A program made the position numbers and the translations under genes. From NCBI GenBank assembly GCA_024275235.1, contig JAJRZN010000005.1, positions 1 to 35,340 on the forward strand: DNA of 35,340 nucleotides, given 5' to 3'. This DNA comes from Deltaproteobacteria bacterium. GTDB taxonomy: Bacteria; Desulfobacterota; Desulfobulbia; Desulfobulbales; VMSU01. Positions 17,272-24,917 of the stretch are shown piece by piece (the stretch's first letter is position 1; every line of letters begins with the position of its first letter). The notes under the pieces were generated by a model that did no database searches, was not told the origin of the DNA, and saw nothing but the letters and a program-made list of their open reading frames with translations.

Positions 17272-18429
17272 ATGACAATAGATCCAGCCCAAATTAATTT
17301 TCTCATCGTTGATGACCTGGATAATATGCGGCGCTCCATTCGGGCCATGCTGAAGTTGATTAAATTCGGCCGTAAATATTATGAAGCGGCGGACGGTCTT
17401 GAGGCCTGGGAAATTTTAAATACCGGGCATTGCGCCATAAAATTCATAATCTCCGACTGGCAAATGCCCCGGATGAACGGCACTGAACTGCTGAATAAGC
17501 TGCGCGGCAACAAAAAGTTCAAGGATACCCCCTTCCTGATGATCACCGCCGAAGCCAACCAGAGTATTGTCGCCGAGGCCGCTGAACAGGATGTGGACGC
17601 CTATCTCACCAAGCCCTTTGTTACCGCTACCCTGGAGCAGAAGATTCTGGAGCTGCTTAACCGGGTGGATAATCCCAGTCCCCAGGCCGTACTGCTGCGC
17701 AAGGCCGAAAAATGGCGGGCCAAAGGCCAGTTTGATAATGCCATTGAATGCCTGCGCCGGGCGGCTGGTCTGAGTAAACACTCCTCCCGGCCGTGGCGGG
17801 AAATAGGCCGTCTGTTTTTAAAAAAGAATGACCTGCAGGGAGCCATTGAGGCCTTTGAACAGGCCATCACCATGAATCGTTTAGAGGTGCCCTCTTATCA
17901 TTATCTCGGCCAGATTTACCTGAAACAGGGAGAGGCGGACAAGGCCATTAAATATTTTACCAAGGCCCTGGATCTAAGCCCGCGAAACGCCGAGCGGGCC
18001 TTCAAGGTGGCAGCGCTCCTCCTGAAACATCAACGGGTTAAAGAGGCGGAAAAGATATTAAAATCCATGCTCCGCAATAATCCGGATAACCTTGATCTCC
18101 ATGAAGAGACCGTGGATCTTGCCATGGAGCACGGCCTTTTTAAATTAGCGGTTTTCTGCTGCCGTAAGGTGCTGGAAGCGGCACCTGAGCGTGATTACAT
18201 GCAGAAAAAGCTGGGCCTGGCGCTGCTGCGAAAAGGCGCGTATCAGGAGGCGGCAACTCTGCTTGAGAAGGTACAGCAGCACTTCCCCATGGATATAAAT
18301 GTTCTCCTCTATCTCGCTGAGTGCTATCTGCAGCTGAAAATGCGGATGCGGGCCGATAAATGGGCCTCAAAGGCCGTCAGAATTGATCCGGGCAATAAAC
18401 AGGCCCAGGAAATACTGGCTCAGTGTTAA
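17272..18429 (+). CDS. Response regulator: CheY-like receiver fused to TPR repeats
   Basis: Residues 1-125 form a complete receiver: acidic pair Asp14/Asp15, phospho-acceptor Asp62 in ISDWQMPRMNG, Thr92 in MITAEA and Lys114 in YLTKPF. The remaining ~250 residues are tetratricopeptide repeats (for example AIEAFEQAITMNRLEVPSYHYLGQIYLKQGE and KAIKYFTKALDLSPRNAERAFKVA). There is no DNA-binding or enzymatic output domain, so the output is probably a protein-protein contact. The natural partner is the large protein encoded 3 bases downstream. Receiver-TPR fusions are known from Desulfobacterota, mostly without assigned function. Confidence 0.9.
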   Translation: MTIDPAQINFLIVDDLDNMRRSIRAMLKLIKFGRKYYEAADGLEAWEILNTGHCAIKFIISDWQMPRMNGTELLNKLRGNKKFKDTPFLMITAEANQSIVAEAAEQDVDAYLTKPFVTATLEQKILELLNRVDNPSPQAVLLRKAEKWRAKGQFDNAIECLRRAAGLSKHSSRPWREIGRLFLKKNDLQGAIEAFEQAITMNRLEVPSYHYLGQIYLKQGEADKAIKYFTKALDLSPRNAERAFKVAALLLKHQRVKEAEKILKSMLRNNPDNLDLHEETVDLAMEHGLFKLAVFCCRKVLEAAPERDYMQKKLGLALLRKGAYQEAATLLEKVQQHFPMDINVLLYLAECYLQLKMRMRADKWASKAVRIDPGNKQAQEILAQC

Positions 18430-18432
18430 GCC

Positions 18433-20526
18433 ATGGCTCAAGAGAATCCCATCCTGACAGCCATTATGCCCATCCCCTACCAGGGGGCCAAACTTTTGGC
18501 GGGGGCATGGCCCGCCTTTACCAGAGAGCTCAACAATCTGCTTAAGGAAAGCGGCTTTGAGGCATCTGATACCTCTGCTGAACTGCTTCTTTTCTCCTTT
18601 CCCAATCCAACTGCCGCCCTGAAGGCTGTCCTGGGCGCCTTTGTCACCCTGCGCCGGAACCATAAAAATTTGAGCGGCAAGCCACTGCCGCTCAAATGCG
18701 TCATGCACCTTGTCTCGCCGCGGGATCCACGGCCGGCGCTGCTCTCTCCGGACGATGAACATTGGGATATACTGAAAGCGGAGACGATTTATGTCACCAG
18801 ACCCCTGAAAAATCAGATTGACCTGTTACTGACCCGCCGGAAGTTCCCGGCCTGCAGACTGAAGAATGAGGGCGGCGGTTTGACGGCGCTGATCTTCCCT
18901 GAGCAGGGCAAAATCAACGCCCGTCAGATACTCGCTTTCCGCTCTCTGTCCCTCACCGGCAGCGGCCGCCCCTGCTTTTATTGCGGCATGCGCTGGCATC
19001 TGCCCGCCCAATGTCCGGCCAAGGCCCTGAAGATAGAGCATAACGGGCTGCGGGAAATCGGTTATCTGCCCTTTAAGCAAATAAACATTCTCTACAAAAA
19101 GGTTTTTGTCGAACCTCAGAAAATGGCCCATACCCTGGCGGCAGGCATCCGGGTATCCCAGATCCGCAAGGATCCCCTGCTCGCGGTATATACCGCTTTT
19201 CTGGATATCAACAGGGTGTATCAGCCTCGTTTTTTATGGAATATCGCCTTCAGCGTCTACAACAAATGGGAATCCATTTTTAAGACGGATAAAAATAATC
19301 TGGATAATAATAATCTCCAGCTTGGTTTTGACTGTCTGCGGGTCAAGGAGTATGGCCGGGCCGAGGAGCTGTTTCTGCGGGAATGCAGTCACAAGGCCCC
19401 AAAAAGATTTTACGCCGTCCTGGGCCAGGCCTTTCTGGCTCTGGAAAGGGGACGTCTCGCTGATATGCGCAATCATCTGGAGCTGGCCTCTAATTTCGCC
19501 ATCGCCGAAAAGGAACGTATCTATATCTCACTGCTTTTATCGAGATATTATGACCTTAATGATGAAAGCTGGAAGGCGCGTGATTTAATCAAAAACGCCT
19601 TTACCATCAGGGCCGACTGCCAGGATCTTCTCTACCGCAAGGTGCAGCTTGAGGTCAAGGGCAATTTCAAGGAGCAGGCCTTTCAGCTCCTCCGTTCATT
19701 GATGGTTGACCAGCGGCGGCTGTACATGGTTATTATGATGGATCCGGAATTGATTCATATTCAGGCCAAGGTGGAGGATATCCTCCAGGCCCAATACCAG
19801 ACCATTGCCAACGCCGCCGGAGAAAATTTAAATAGAGCCAGAGAGGAAGTTAACGACCTGACAGGCTGGTTTGATAAAGAAGATAAAGAGATGACTGTAA
19901 ATGTTCAGACCCTGGCTAATCTGGAGAAGATGATGCTTAGAGGCAGCTATTTTGACTGCCTTGATGTGGCCTCAAGGGCCAAGGCCCTTTATGCCGCCAG
20001 TCGCCGGCTGCGGGAAAACAAACTAAACGCGCTCTATGATCAGGCTAATCGGGAGATGACACGCTGGAAGGGCTATTACAGTTTCTGGCTTTCATATCAA
20101 TTTCCGGGCTTTTTTAAAAAATTCCATCGCCAGCTGCTGCCTATCAAGAAAAAAATTAATACGATTATCAAACTGGCAAAAAGGAATCAGGCCGAATCCT
20201 ACCGGCAGGCCGTAGGTTTATTGGCCGAGGTCAGAACGGCCATTGAGGATATTGAGCCAATATATGAACGGATGACCTGGCTTAATTTTATCTGCTCCGG
20301 CGGCCTGGTTTTCGGTAAAAAACTGTTAATTGCAGAATTGGCATTAGCGGCTGTTGCCCTGACCGTTGTCTTTATTGCCGGAGTTATCCCGGAGTCATCC
20401 TCCTTAAACGGCCTGGCTTCACTGCTCTCGGAGCCCCTGTTTCTGAAAAAAGCCGGGGTAATTATCCCCACCATTGTCGCGCCGCTGCTGGCTCTTATCC
20501 TGACGGTACAAAGAATGGGGAAATAA
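18433..20526 (+). CDS. Unknown protein with zinc-knuckle motif, helical-repeat region and two C-terminal membrane helices
   Basis: I do not recognise this 697-residue protein as a known family. Four regions are visible. Residues 1-160 resemble a degenerate class III nucleotide-cyclase fold (AELLLFSFPNPTAALKAVLGAF), but without recognisable metal-binding Asp residues. C181-x2-C184-x4-H189-x4-C194 is an exact CCHC zinc knuckle. Residues ~240-600 are helical with TPR-like pieces (GFDCLRVKEYGRAEELFLRE). Residues ~635-657 and ~675-692 are hydrophobic membrane helices near the C-terminus, leaving most of the protein in the cytoplasm. It starts 3 bases after the receiver-TPR gene, so it is very likely the output or scaffold partner of that two-component pair. 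Function unknown. Confidence 0.6.
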   Translation: MAQENPILTAIMPIPYQGAKLLAGAWPAFTRELNNLLKESGFEASDTSAELLLFSFPNPTAALKAVLGAFVTLRRNHKNLSGKPLPLKCVMHLVSPRDPRPALLSPDDEHWDILKAETIYVTRPLKNQIDLLLTRRKFPACRLKNEGGGLTALIFPEQGKINARQILAFRSLSLTGSGRPCFYCGMRWHLPAQCPAKALKIEHNGLREIGYLPFKQINILYKKVFVEPQKMAHTLAAGIRVSQIRKDPLLAVYTAFLDINRVYQPRFLWNIAFSVYNKWESIFKTDKNNLDNNNLQLGFDCLRVKEYGRAEELFLRECSHKAPKRFYAVLGQAFLALERGRLADMRNHLELASNFAIAEKERIYISLLLSRYYDLNDESWKARDLIKNAFTIRADCQDLLYRKVQLEVKGNFKEQAFQLLRSLMVDQRRLYMVIMMDPELIHIQAKVEDILQAQYQTIANAAGENLNRAREEVNDLTGWFDKEDKEMTVNVQTLANLEKMMLRGSYFDCLDVASRAKALYAASRRLRENKLNALYDQANREMTRWKGYYSFWLSYQFPGFFKKFHRQLLPIKKKINTIIKLAKRNQAESYRQAVGLLAEVRTAIEDIEPIYERMTWLNFICSGGLVFGKKLLIAELALAAVALTVVFIAGVIPESSSLNGLASLLSEPLFLKKAGVIIPTIVAPLLALILTVQRMGK

Positions 20527-20528
20527 AT

Positions 20529-20651
20529 GTAACTGTTCAGCAGACCCCATTTCGGAGTCTACGCTTTCCTTGCCCATTTAGGATTTCTTGAACACCAAAG
20601 TATGCTTCGAAGTCCTAAATAAACAAACCTGGAGCACTGCTGAACAGTTAC
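20529..20651. repeat. Dispersed intergenic repeat, family 2, copy 1
   Basis: GTAACTGTTCAGCAG (20529-20543) and CTGCTGAACAGTTAC (20637-20651) are perfect 15-base inverted repeats. Inside them ATTTAGGA (20576-20583) pairs with TCCTAAAT (20613-20620). The internal sequence CGGAGTCTACGCTT is shared with the copy near 30.5 kb. It begins 2 bases after the upstream stop codon and may act as its terminator. A further end-like piece (GCTGAATAGTTAC) follows near 20686. Confidence 0.65.
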
Positions 20652-20731
20652 GCTCCGGGGTTTTCGTCACTTTCAGGCATCACGCTGAATAGTTACAAAT
20701 AAATTAACACAACAGACAAACTGGAGGATTA

Positions 20732-21331
20732 ATGGATTTTTCAGAGGTGGTAAAATTTCACGGTCATGTCTGTCCCGGATTGACCATGGGCTTTCGGGCC
20801 GCGACACTCGTTATGAACAGAATGGAGTTATCACGCTCCGATGACGAGGAATTAGTGGCTATTGTGGAGAATAAGTCCTGCGCGGTTGATGCCATTCAAG
20901 TGATAACCGGTTGTACCCTTGGCAAAGGAAACCTTATCCTGCGCGATTACGGAAAACAGGTCTATAGCTTTATCAGAAGAGGAGATGGAGAGTCCCTGCG
21001 TCTCGCGGTTAAATGGCAGCCTCCGGCCGAAGATGAAGAAACCGCCGGGGCCTGGCAGCGTTATATGGCCGCTGAACGTACACCTGAGGTTATGGCCCGG
21101 ATAAAAAAGAGCAAGAGCCGTAAGATAAAGGCCATCCAGGAGGCCGCCGATGATGATTTATTTAGCATCGGCCCGGCCGTTGAGCCCCTGCCCCCCAAAG
21201 CCAGAGTCTTTCCATCCCTGACCTGCGCGCTCTGCGGCGAAAAGGTCATGGCTCCCAGGATTATCACCAACAACGGCCAGGACATCTGCCGTCCATGTCT
21301 GGAAGCAAAAAATTCTACCCCCGCCGTCTGA
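20732..21331 (+). CDS. FmdE-family protein with C-terminal zinc ribbon
   Basis: Residues 1-135 match the FmdE family, named after an accessory protein linked to molybdenum formylmethanofuran dehydrogenase: VVKFHGHVCPGLTMGFRAA with His10, His12 and Cys14, then NKSCAVDAIQVITGCTLGKGNL with Cys50 and Cys61. These residues bind metal in solved members. Residues ~160-190 form a zinc ribbon (CALC at 165-168, CRPC at 186-189). Relatives are common in sulfate reducers and methanogens and are tied to molybdopterin or formate/CO2 metabolism, but the role is not established. GGAGG lies 5 bases before the ATG. The last residues and stop codon lie within a hairpin that looks like a transposon-end relic. 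Confidence 0.85.
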   Translation: MDFSEVVKFHGHVCPGLTMGFRAATLVMNRMELSRSDDEELVAIVENKSCAVDAIQVITGCTLGKGNLILRDYGKQVYSFIRRGDGESLRLAVKWQPPAEDEETAGAWQRYMAAERTPEVMARIKKSKSRKIKAIQEAADDDLFSIGPAVEPLPPKARVFPSLTCALCGEKVMAPRIITNNGQDICRPCLEAKNSTPAV

Positions 21332-21420
21332 AGACGGCGGGTTGAATCAACAGGCTTAAAGTCCCGGAAGCAAGCTCCCACCTGCCCGTCAGGGATACTC
21401 TATCCGGCTTTTAAGCCCAA
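21311..21420 (-). mobile_element. Probable right-end relic of an IS200/IS605-type (TnpB) element
   Basis: CCCGCCGTCT (21320-21329) and AGACGGCGGG (21332-21341) form a perfect 10-base stem with a 2-base loop. Next to it GGCTTAAA (21353-21360) pairs with TTTAAGCC (21410-21417), and CCGGA with TCCGG just inside. Read on the minus strand, the order is a folded region, a TGATTCAA stretch and then the CCGCCGTCTTCAGACGGCGG hairpin, which resembles the 3' ends of IS605-group tnpB loci. The minus frame reads GACFRDFKPVDSTRRLQTAG, similar in style to TnpB tails. No intact tnpB or tnpA is present. Inference from remembered patterns, not from a search. Confidence 0.4.
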
Positions 21421-21551
21421 TAAAGTCTTCAGGAACAACAGTATCCTCATAATTACCTGGAATTTAAATAGACATTTTTGTCATTTTTCAGATCCCGCGT
21501 CTCCCCCCCTGCCCCAGGCATTTCAGATAGTGAAACAATCCCGTTAATTCA

Positions 21552-21596
21552 CAAGGTTAAGCACTGCCCGGAAGCCAACGTCCCGCTGCCCGCCAG
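21552..21596. repeat. Degenerate direct repeat of the 21352-21392 segment
   Basis: CCCGGAAGC followed by TCCC, TGCCCG and CAG occurs at 21363-21392 and again, with several changes, at 21567-21596, about 204 bases apart and in the same orientation. It suggests a second, older relic of the same element. The surrounding 21421-21640 stretch holds no convincing gene; GACATTTTTG also occurs twice (21471 and 21608). Confidence 0.4.
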
Positions 21597-21640
21597 CTCA
21601 ATACATCGACATTTTTGAAGCATGATAAATAATTTATTCA

Positions 21641-21699
21641 CACAAATGTATTGATATTTGTGCCTGCCACCCAGTTAAAATCCATCACAGTATTGTGAT
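21641..21699. promoter_or_regulatory. Two palindromes upstream of the sigma54 promoter, candidate enhancer sites
   Basis: CACAAAT-N8-ATTTGTG (21641-21662) and ATCACA-N4-TGTGAT (21684-21699) are perfect inverted repeats whose centres are 40 bases apart. They lie about 135 and 95 bases before the predicted glnK start point, where sigma54 activators usually bind. Neither matches the NtrC consensus, so the activator is unknown. The second one is followed by a T-run and could instead be a weak terminator. Confidence 0.4.
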
Positions 21700-21760
21700 A
21701 TACTTTTTTTCTCAATAAAAACATGGAACAAAGACGTAGTTTAAATAAATATTTGAGTTA

Positions 21761-21775
21761 TGGCACGGTGCTTGC
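21761..21775 (+). promoter_or_regulatory. Sigma54 (-24/-12) promoter of glnK-amtB
   Basis: TGGCACGGTGCTTGC matches the RpoN consensus TGGCAC-N5-TTGC exactly, with GG and GC 12 bases apart. Transcription would begin near 21787, about 116 bases before glnK. Nitrogen-limited control by RpoN is the usual mode for glnK-amtB. Confidence 0.9.
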
Positions 21776-21857
21776 TTGCCATGGAAAATCATAATTCCAT
21801 CACCACAAAACCGGAAACACTCGCGATTTACCAGTCGCCTGACAGCGGCACCGCTAA

Positions 21858-22241
<384 letters not shown>

Positions 22242-22252
22242 CTAAAAAAATC

Positions 22253-22354
22253 GTAACTACTGGTCGTATCCCAAGCACATCCGAAGCCTGCGCTTTCCTG
22301 AGCCGTTACAGCTCACAGTTCAGGGCAGTTTTTCGCTTGTACCTGAGCAGTAAC
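22253..22354. repeat. Dispersed intergenic repeat, family 2, divergent copy 2 (between glnK and amtB)
   Basis: It begins GTAACTACT, contains CCGAAGCCTGCGCTTTCC (compare CGGAGTCTACGCTTTCC in copy 1) and ends CTGAGCAGTAAC (compare CTGAACAGTTAC). Similarity is partial, so membership is likely rather than certain. It fills most of the untranslated space between glnK and amtB and could affect the ratio of the two products. Confidence 0.45.
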
Positions 22355-22468
22355 AAATCATCTTATAAGGAGAAGGAAATGCGAAACAATTACTATATGT
22401 TTTTCATCCAGAAACAACCTGAGCGGCACTGGCCGGAAGGGGGCAAAAACATAAACTGGAGAAAAAAA

Positions 22469-24088
22469 ATGAGGCAGTTACTCTGTGTATTATGCCTTGG
22501 AATGTGTCTGTTTATGGCGGGCACTGCTTATGCCGGTTACGAGATGCCGGGGGCCTCTTCCCTGCCGGCGGCTCCGGCAGTGCTGATGCCGGATCCATCG
22601 GGAACGAATACCGGCGGCGTGGCGGACGTGATTGGCGCCACAGCCAATGCCCCCACAAAACAGGATATGATACGAATGGCGAAAGCCGAGCCTCTGGCAG
22701 TAAAACTGGCCGATGTTATCGGCCATAACCGGATTGCCATCAATTTTATGTGGACACTGCTCTGTGGTTTTCTTGTTATGTTTATGCAGGCCGGATTCGC
22801 CCTGGCAGAAACGGGGTTCACGCAGGCCAAGAACGCCGGACATACCATGGCCATGAATATGATGGTTTACGGTATCGGGATGCTTGGTTACTGGATATGC
22901 GGCTTTGCCATCCAGATGGGCGGCGTGGGTAATATAGCCGCCCTGGGGAGCGGAACCGGATTGTTGAACGGGGAGTTCGCCATCCACCTTTTCGGCAGGG
23001 ATTTCGGCCTGTTCGGAACAAATGGTTTTTTTCTTTCCGGCAACACCTATGATGTCTCCATCTTTTCCCTCTTTCTCTTCCAGATGGTTTTTATGGATAC
23101 CACCGCCACCATCCCCACCGGCTCCATGGCGGAGCGCTGGACCTTCAAGTCCTTTGTTATCTACGGCTTCTTCATTGCCATGTTTGTCTACCCGCTTTAC
23201 GGGAACTGGGTATGGGGCGGCGGCTGGCTGTCACAACTGGGAACTAATTTTGGACTCGGCCACGGAACACTCGATTTTGCCGGTTCATCCGTCGTTCACA
23301 TGACGGGCGGCGTGGCAGCACTTGTCGGGGCCATGATTCTTGGACCGCGGCTGGGAAAATTTGACAAGGATGGAAAACCACGCGCCATTCCGGGACATCA
23401 TATCCCCATGGCCATCACCGGCTGCTTCATTCTCGCCTTCGGCTGGTTTGGATTTAACGCCGGATCAACCCTGGCCGGCGGGGATCTGCGCATCGGCATC
23501 ATCGCCACCAACACCATGCTGGCTTCCGCCTCCGGGGCGCTTTTTGCCATGTTCTATATGTGGATATTCTACGGCAAGCCCGATGTCTCCATGGCGGCCA
23601 ACGGTCTGTTAGCCGGGCTCGTTGCCATAACCGCACCCTGCGCCTACGTGAATTCAGTTGCCGCCGTCGGCATCGGCGCCATTGCCGGCGTTCTGCTCTG
23701 TGTCAGTGTGTTTTTGGTCGAGCGTGTTTTAAAGATTGATGATCCGGTTGGTGCCATCTCTGTCCATGGTGTCAATGGAGCCTGGGGACTCCTGTCTCTG
23801 GGGCTTTTTGCCGATGGAACTTACGGCGATGGAATCAACGGTGTCAGTGGTACAGTCAGAGGACTTTTTTACGGCAACACTTCGCAGTTCATCGCCCAGG
23901 TAGTGGGGATTGTCACTAATTTTGTCTTTGTCTTTGTGGTGATGTATGTCTTCTTCACCCTGCTGGATAAGGTTGTACCGCTCAGGGTTTCCAGAGAGGT
24001 GGAAATCAGCGGTCTTGATCAGAGCGAAATCGCGGTTTCCGCCTATCCGGAGTTTAACATCAGACCCGCTTATTTAGAGGAAAGGTAA
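22469..24088 (+). CDS. amtB: Ammonium transporter, Amt family
   Basis: A channel for ammonia/ammonium in the inner membrane. From ATG 22469 it has a clear signal peptide (MRQLLCVLCLGMCLFMAGTAYA, cleavage after Ala22). A 75-residue periplasmic segment and 11 membrane helices follow. The twin pore His residues are in SVVHMTGG and AISVHGVNG; DTTATIPTGSMAERW and GWFGFNAGS are further Amt motifs. The cytoplasmic tail (EVEISGLDQSEIAVSAYPEF) is the usual GlnK-contacting region. GGAG lies 7 bases before this ATG. A second start at 22379, also with a good Shine-Dalgarno (AAGGAGAAGGAA), would add 30 residues ahead of the signal peptide and is less likely. Confidence 0.95.
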   Translation: MRQLLCVLCLGMCLFMAGTAYAGYEMPGASSLPAAPAVLMPDPSGTNTGGVADVIGATANAPTKQDMIRMAKAEPLAVKLADVIGHNRIAINFMWTLLCGFLVMFMQAGFALAETGFTQAKNAGHTMAMNMMVYGIGMLGYWICGFAIQMGGVGNIAALGSGTGLLNGEFAIHLFGRDFGLFGTNGFFLSGNTYDVSIFSLFLFQMVFMDTTATIPTGSMAERWTFKSFVIYGFFIAMFVYPLYGNWVWGGGWLSQLGTNFGLGHGTLDFAGSSVVHMTGGVAALVGAMILGPRLGKFDKDGKPRAIPGHHIPMAITGCFILAFGWFGFNAGSTLAGGDLRIGIIATNTMLASASGALFAMFYMWIFYGKPDVSMAANGLLAGLVAITAPCAYVNSVAAVGIGAIAGVLLCVSVFLVERVLKIDDPVGAISVHGVNGAWGLLSLGLFADGTYGDGINGVSGTVRGLFYGNTSQFIAQVVGIVTNFVFVFVVMYVFFTLLDKVVPLRVSREVEISGLDQSEIAVSAYPEFNIRPAYLEER

Positions 24089-24096
24089 ATGGGGCG

Positions 24097-24139
24097 GCCG
24101 ACACGGTGGGAGCGGGATTAATCAGCCTCACCGTGCGGC
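24097..24139 (+). terminator. Hairpin after amtB
   Basis: GCCG plus CACGGTG (24097-24108, one bulged A) pair with CACCGTG plus CGGC (24129-24139) around a 20-base loop, followed by a short TTTCGC. A probable, though weakly T-tailed, end for the glnK-amtB transcript. Confidence 0.5.
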
Positions 24140-24163
24140 TTTCGCGCACCAATCTGCACTGAC

Positions 24164-24886
24164 ATGGCAAAACACCTTATTATTCTTCAACGCACCCTAT
24201 ATAAAAGACCGGGCAGGATTATTATCGAAACCGCCAAACGGTTTAATGTTAAATTAAATATTGTAAAACTTTGGCGGCAGTCCATCCCGTCCCTGGCAAA
24301 ATATGATGGTATAGTCGTCCTGGACGGCAATTTACCGTGTCCTGATAACAAAAGTTATACCTCCTTCCTGAAGCAAAAAGAGACCATTCATAAGGCACTT
24401 AACCAAGACCGGCCTTATTTGGGAATCGGCCTGGGACTTCATTTTCTGGCCTGGAACCAGGGGGCGGTTGTCAGCAGCAACTATTGCGCCAGTATCGGCT
24501 TTACCACCGGCTATCTTACCCATAAAGGCCGGGAGCATCCGATTTTTAAAAACATTCCCGCCAGTCTGCCTGTCTTTAAATGGCATGATCAGGCCATAAT
24601 GCCGCCTATACTCCATGCTTTTGACGTTTTGGCCACCTCTGCGGACTGTCAGTTTGAGGCAGTTTCCGTCCCGGGCCGCCCCTATATTACGGGATTGCAA
24701 TTCATTAATAACGCGGCATCTCCGCGGGAGGTAAAAAAATATTTAGCCAAAGATCAGAAGTGGTTATCATCAGCGGCTCCGCCTGAAATCAACCAGGCCT
24801 TTATTATGGCTGAAGCAAAGAGGCTTCATTCTGAAACGTCCCGGCATTTTACTGTTTTATTCTCTAATTTTATTAATATGTTGTAA
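24164..24886 (+). CDS. Class I glutamine amidotransferase homologue lacking the catalytic triad
   Basis: The 240-residue protein keeps the class I GATase layout: KYDGIVVLDG, then PYLGIGLGLHFLA (84-95), then FKWHDQAIMP, then GLQFINNA (177-184). In active enzymes the second motif reads GICLGxQ and the fourth reads QFHPE. Here the nucleophile Cys is Gly89, the catalytic His is Ile181 and the Glu is Asn183, so it should not hydrolyse glutamine. The fold may still bind glutamine or a partner. It follows amtB after a hairpin, in a nitrogen-response neighbourhood, so a regulatory role is a reasonable guess. No Shine-Dalgarno is evident before the ATG. It converges on the activase gene. Confidence 0.75.
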   Translation: MAKHLIILQRTLYKRPGRIIIETAKRFNVKLNIVKLWRQSIPSLAKYDGIVVLDGNLPCPDNKSYTSFLKQKETIHKALNQDRPYLGIGLGLHFLAWNQGAVVSSNYCASIGFTTGYLTHKGREHPIFKNIPASLPVFKWHDQAIMPPILHAFDVLATSADCQFEAVSVPGRPYITGLQFINNAASPREVKKYLAKDQKWLSSAAPPEINQAFIMAEAKRLHSETSRHFTVLFSNFINML

Positions 24887-24917
24887 GTGATGAACGTATA
24901 GAAAATCTATCACTTAC
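24883..24917. terminator. Bidirectional terminator-like hairpin between convergent genes
   Basis: GTAAGTGAT (24883-24891) and ATCACTTAC (24909-24917) are perfect 9-base arms around 17 bases. The stem includes the stop codons of both converging genes. Confidence 0.5.

Noticed and set aside
21684-21699. CRP/FNR binding site
   Set aside because: The half-sites are in the opposite order (ATCACA...TGTGAT rather than TGTGA...TCACA), and the spacing differs.
22337-22468. Upstream TTG start (22337) for AmtB
   Set aside because: It lies in the repeat, has no Shine-Dalgarno and would bury the signal peptide; 22469 fits better.
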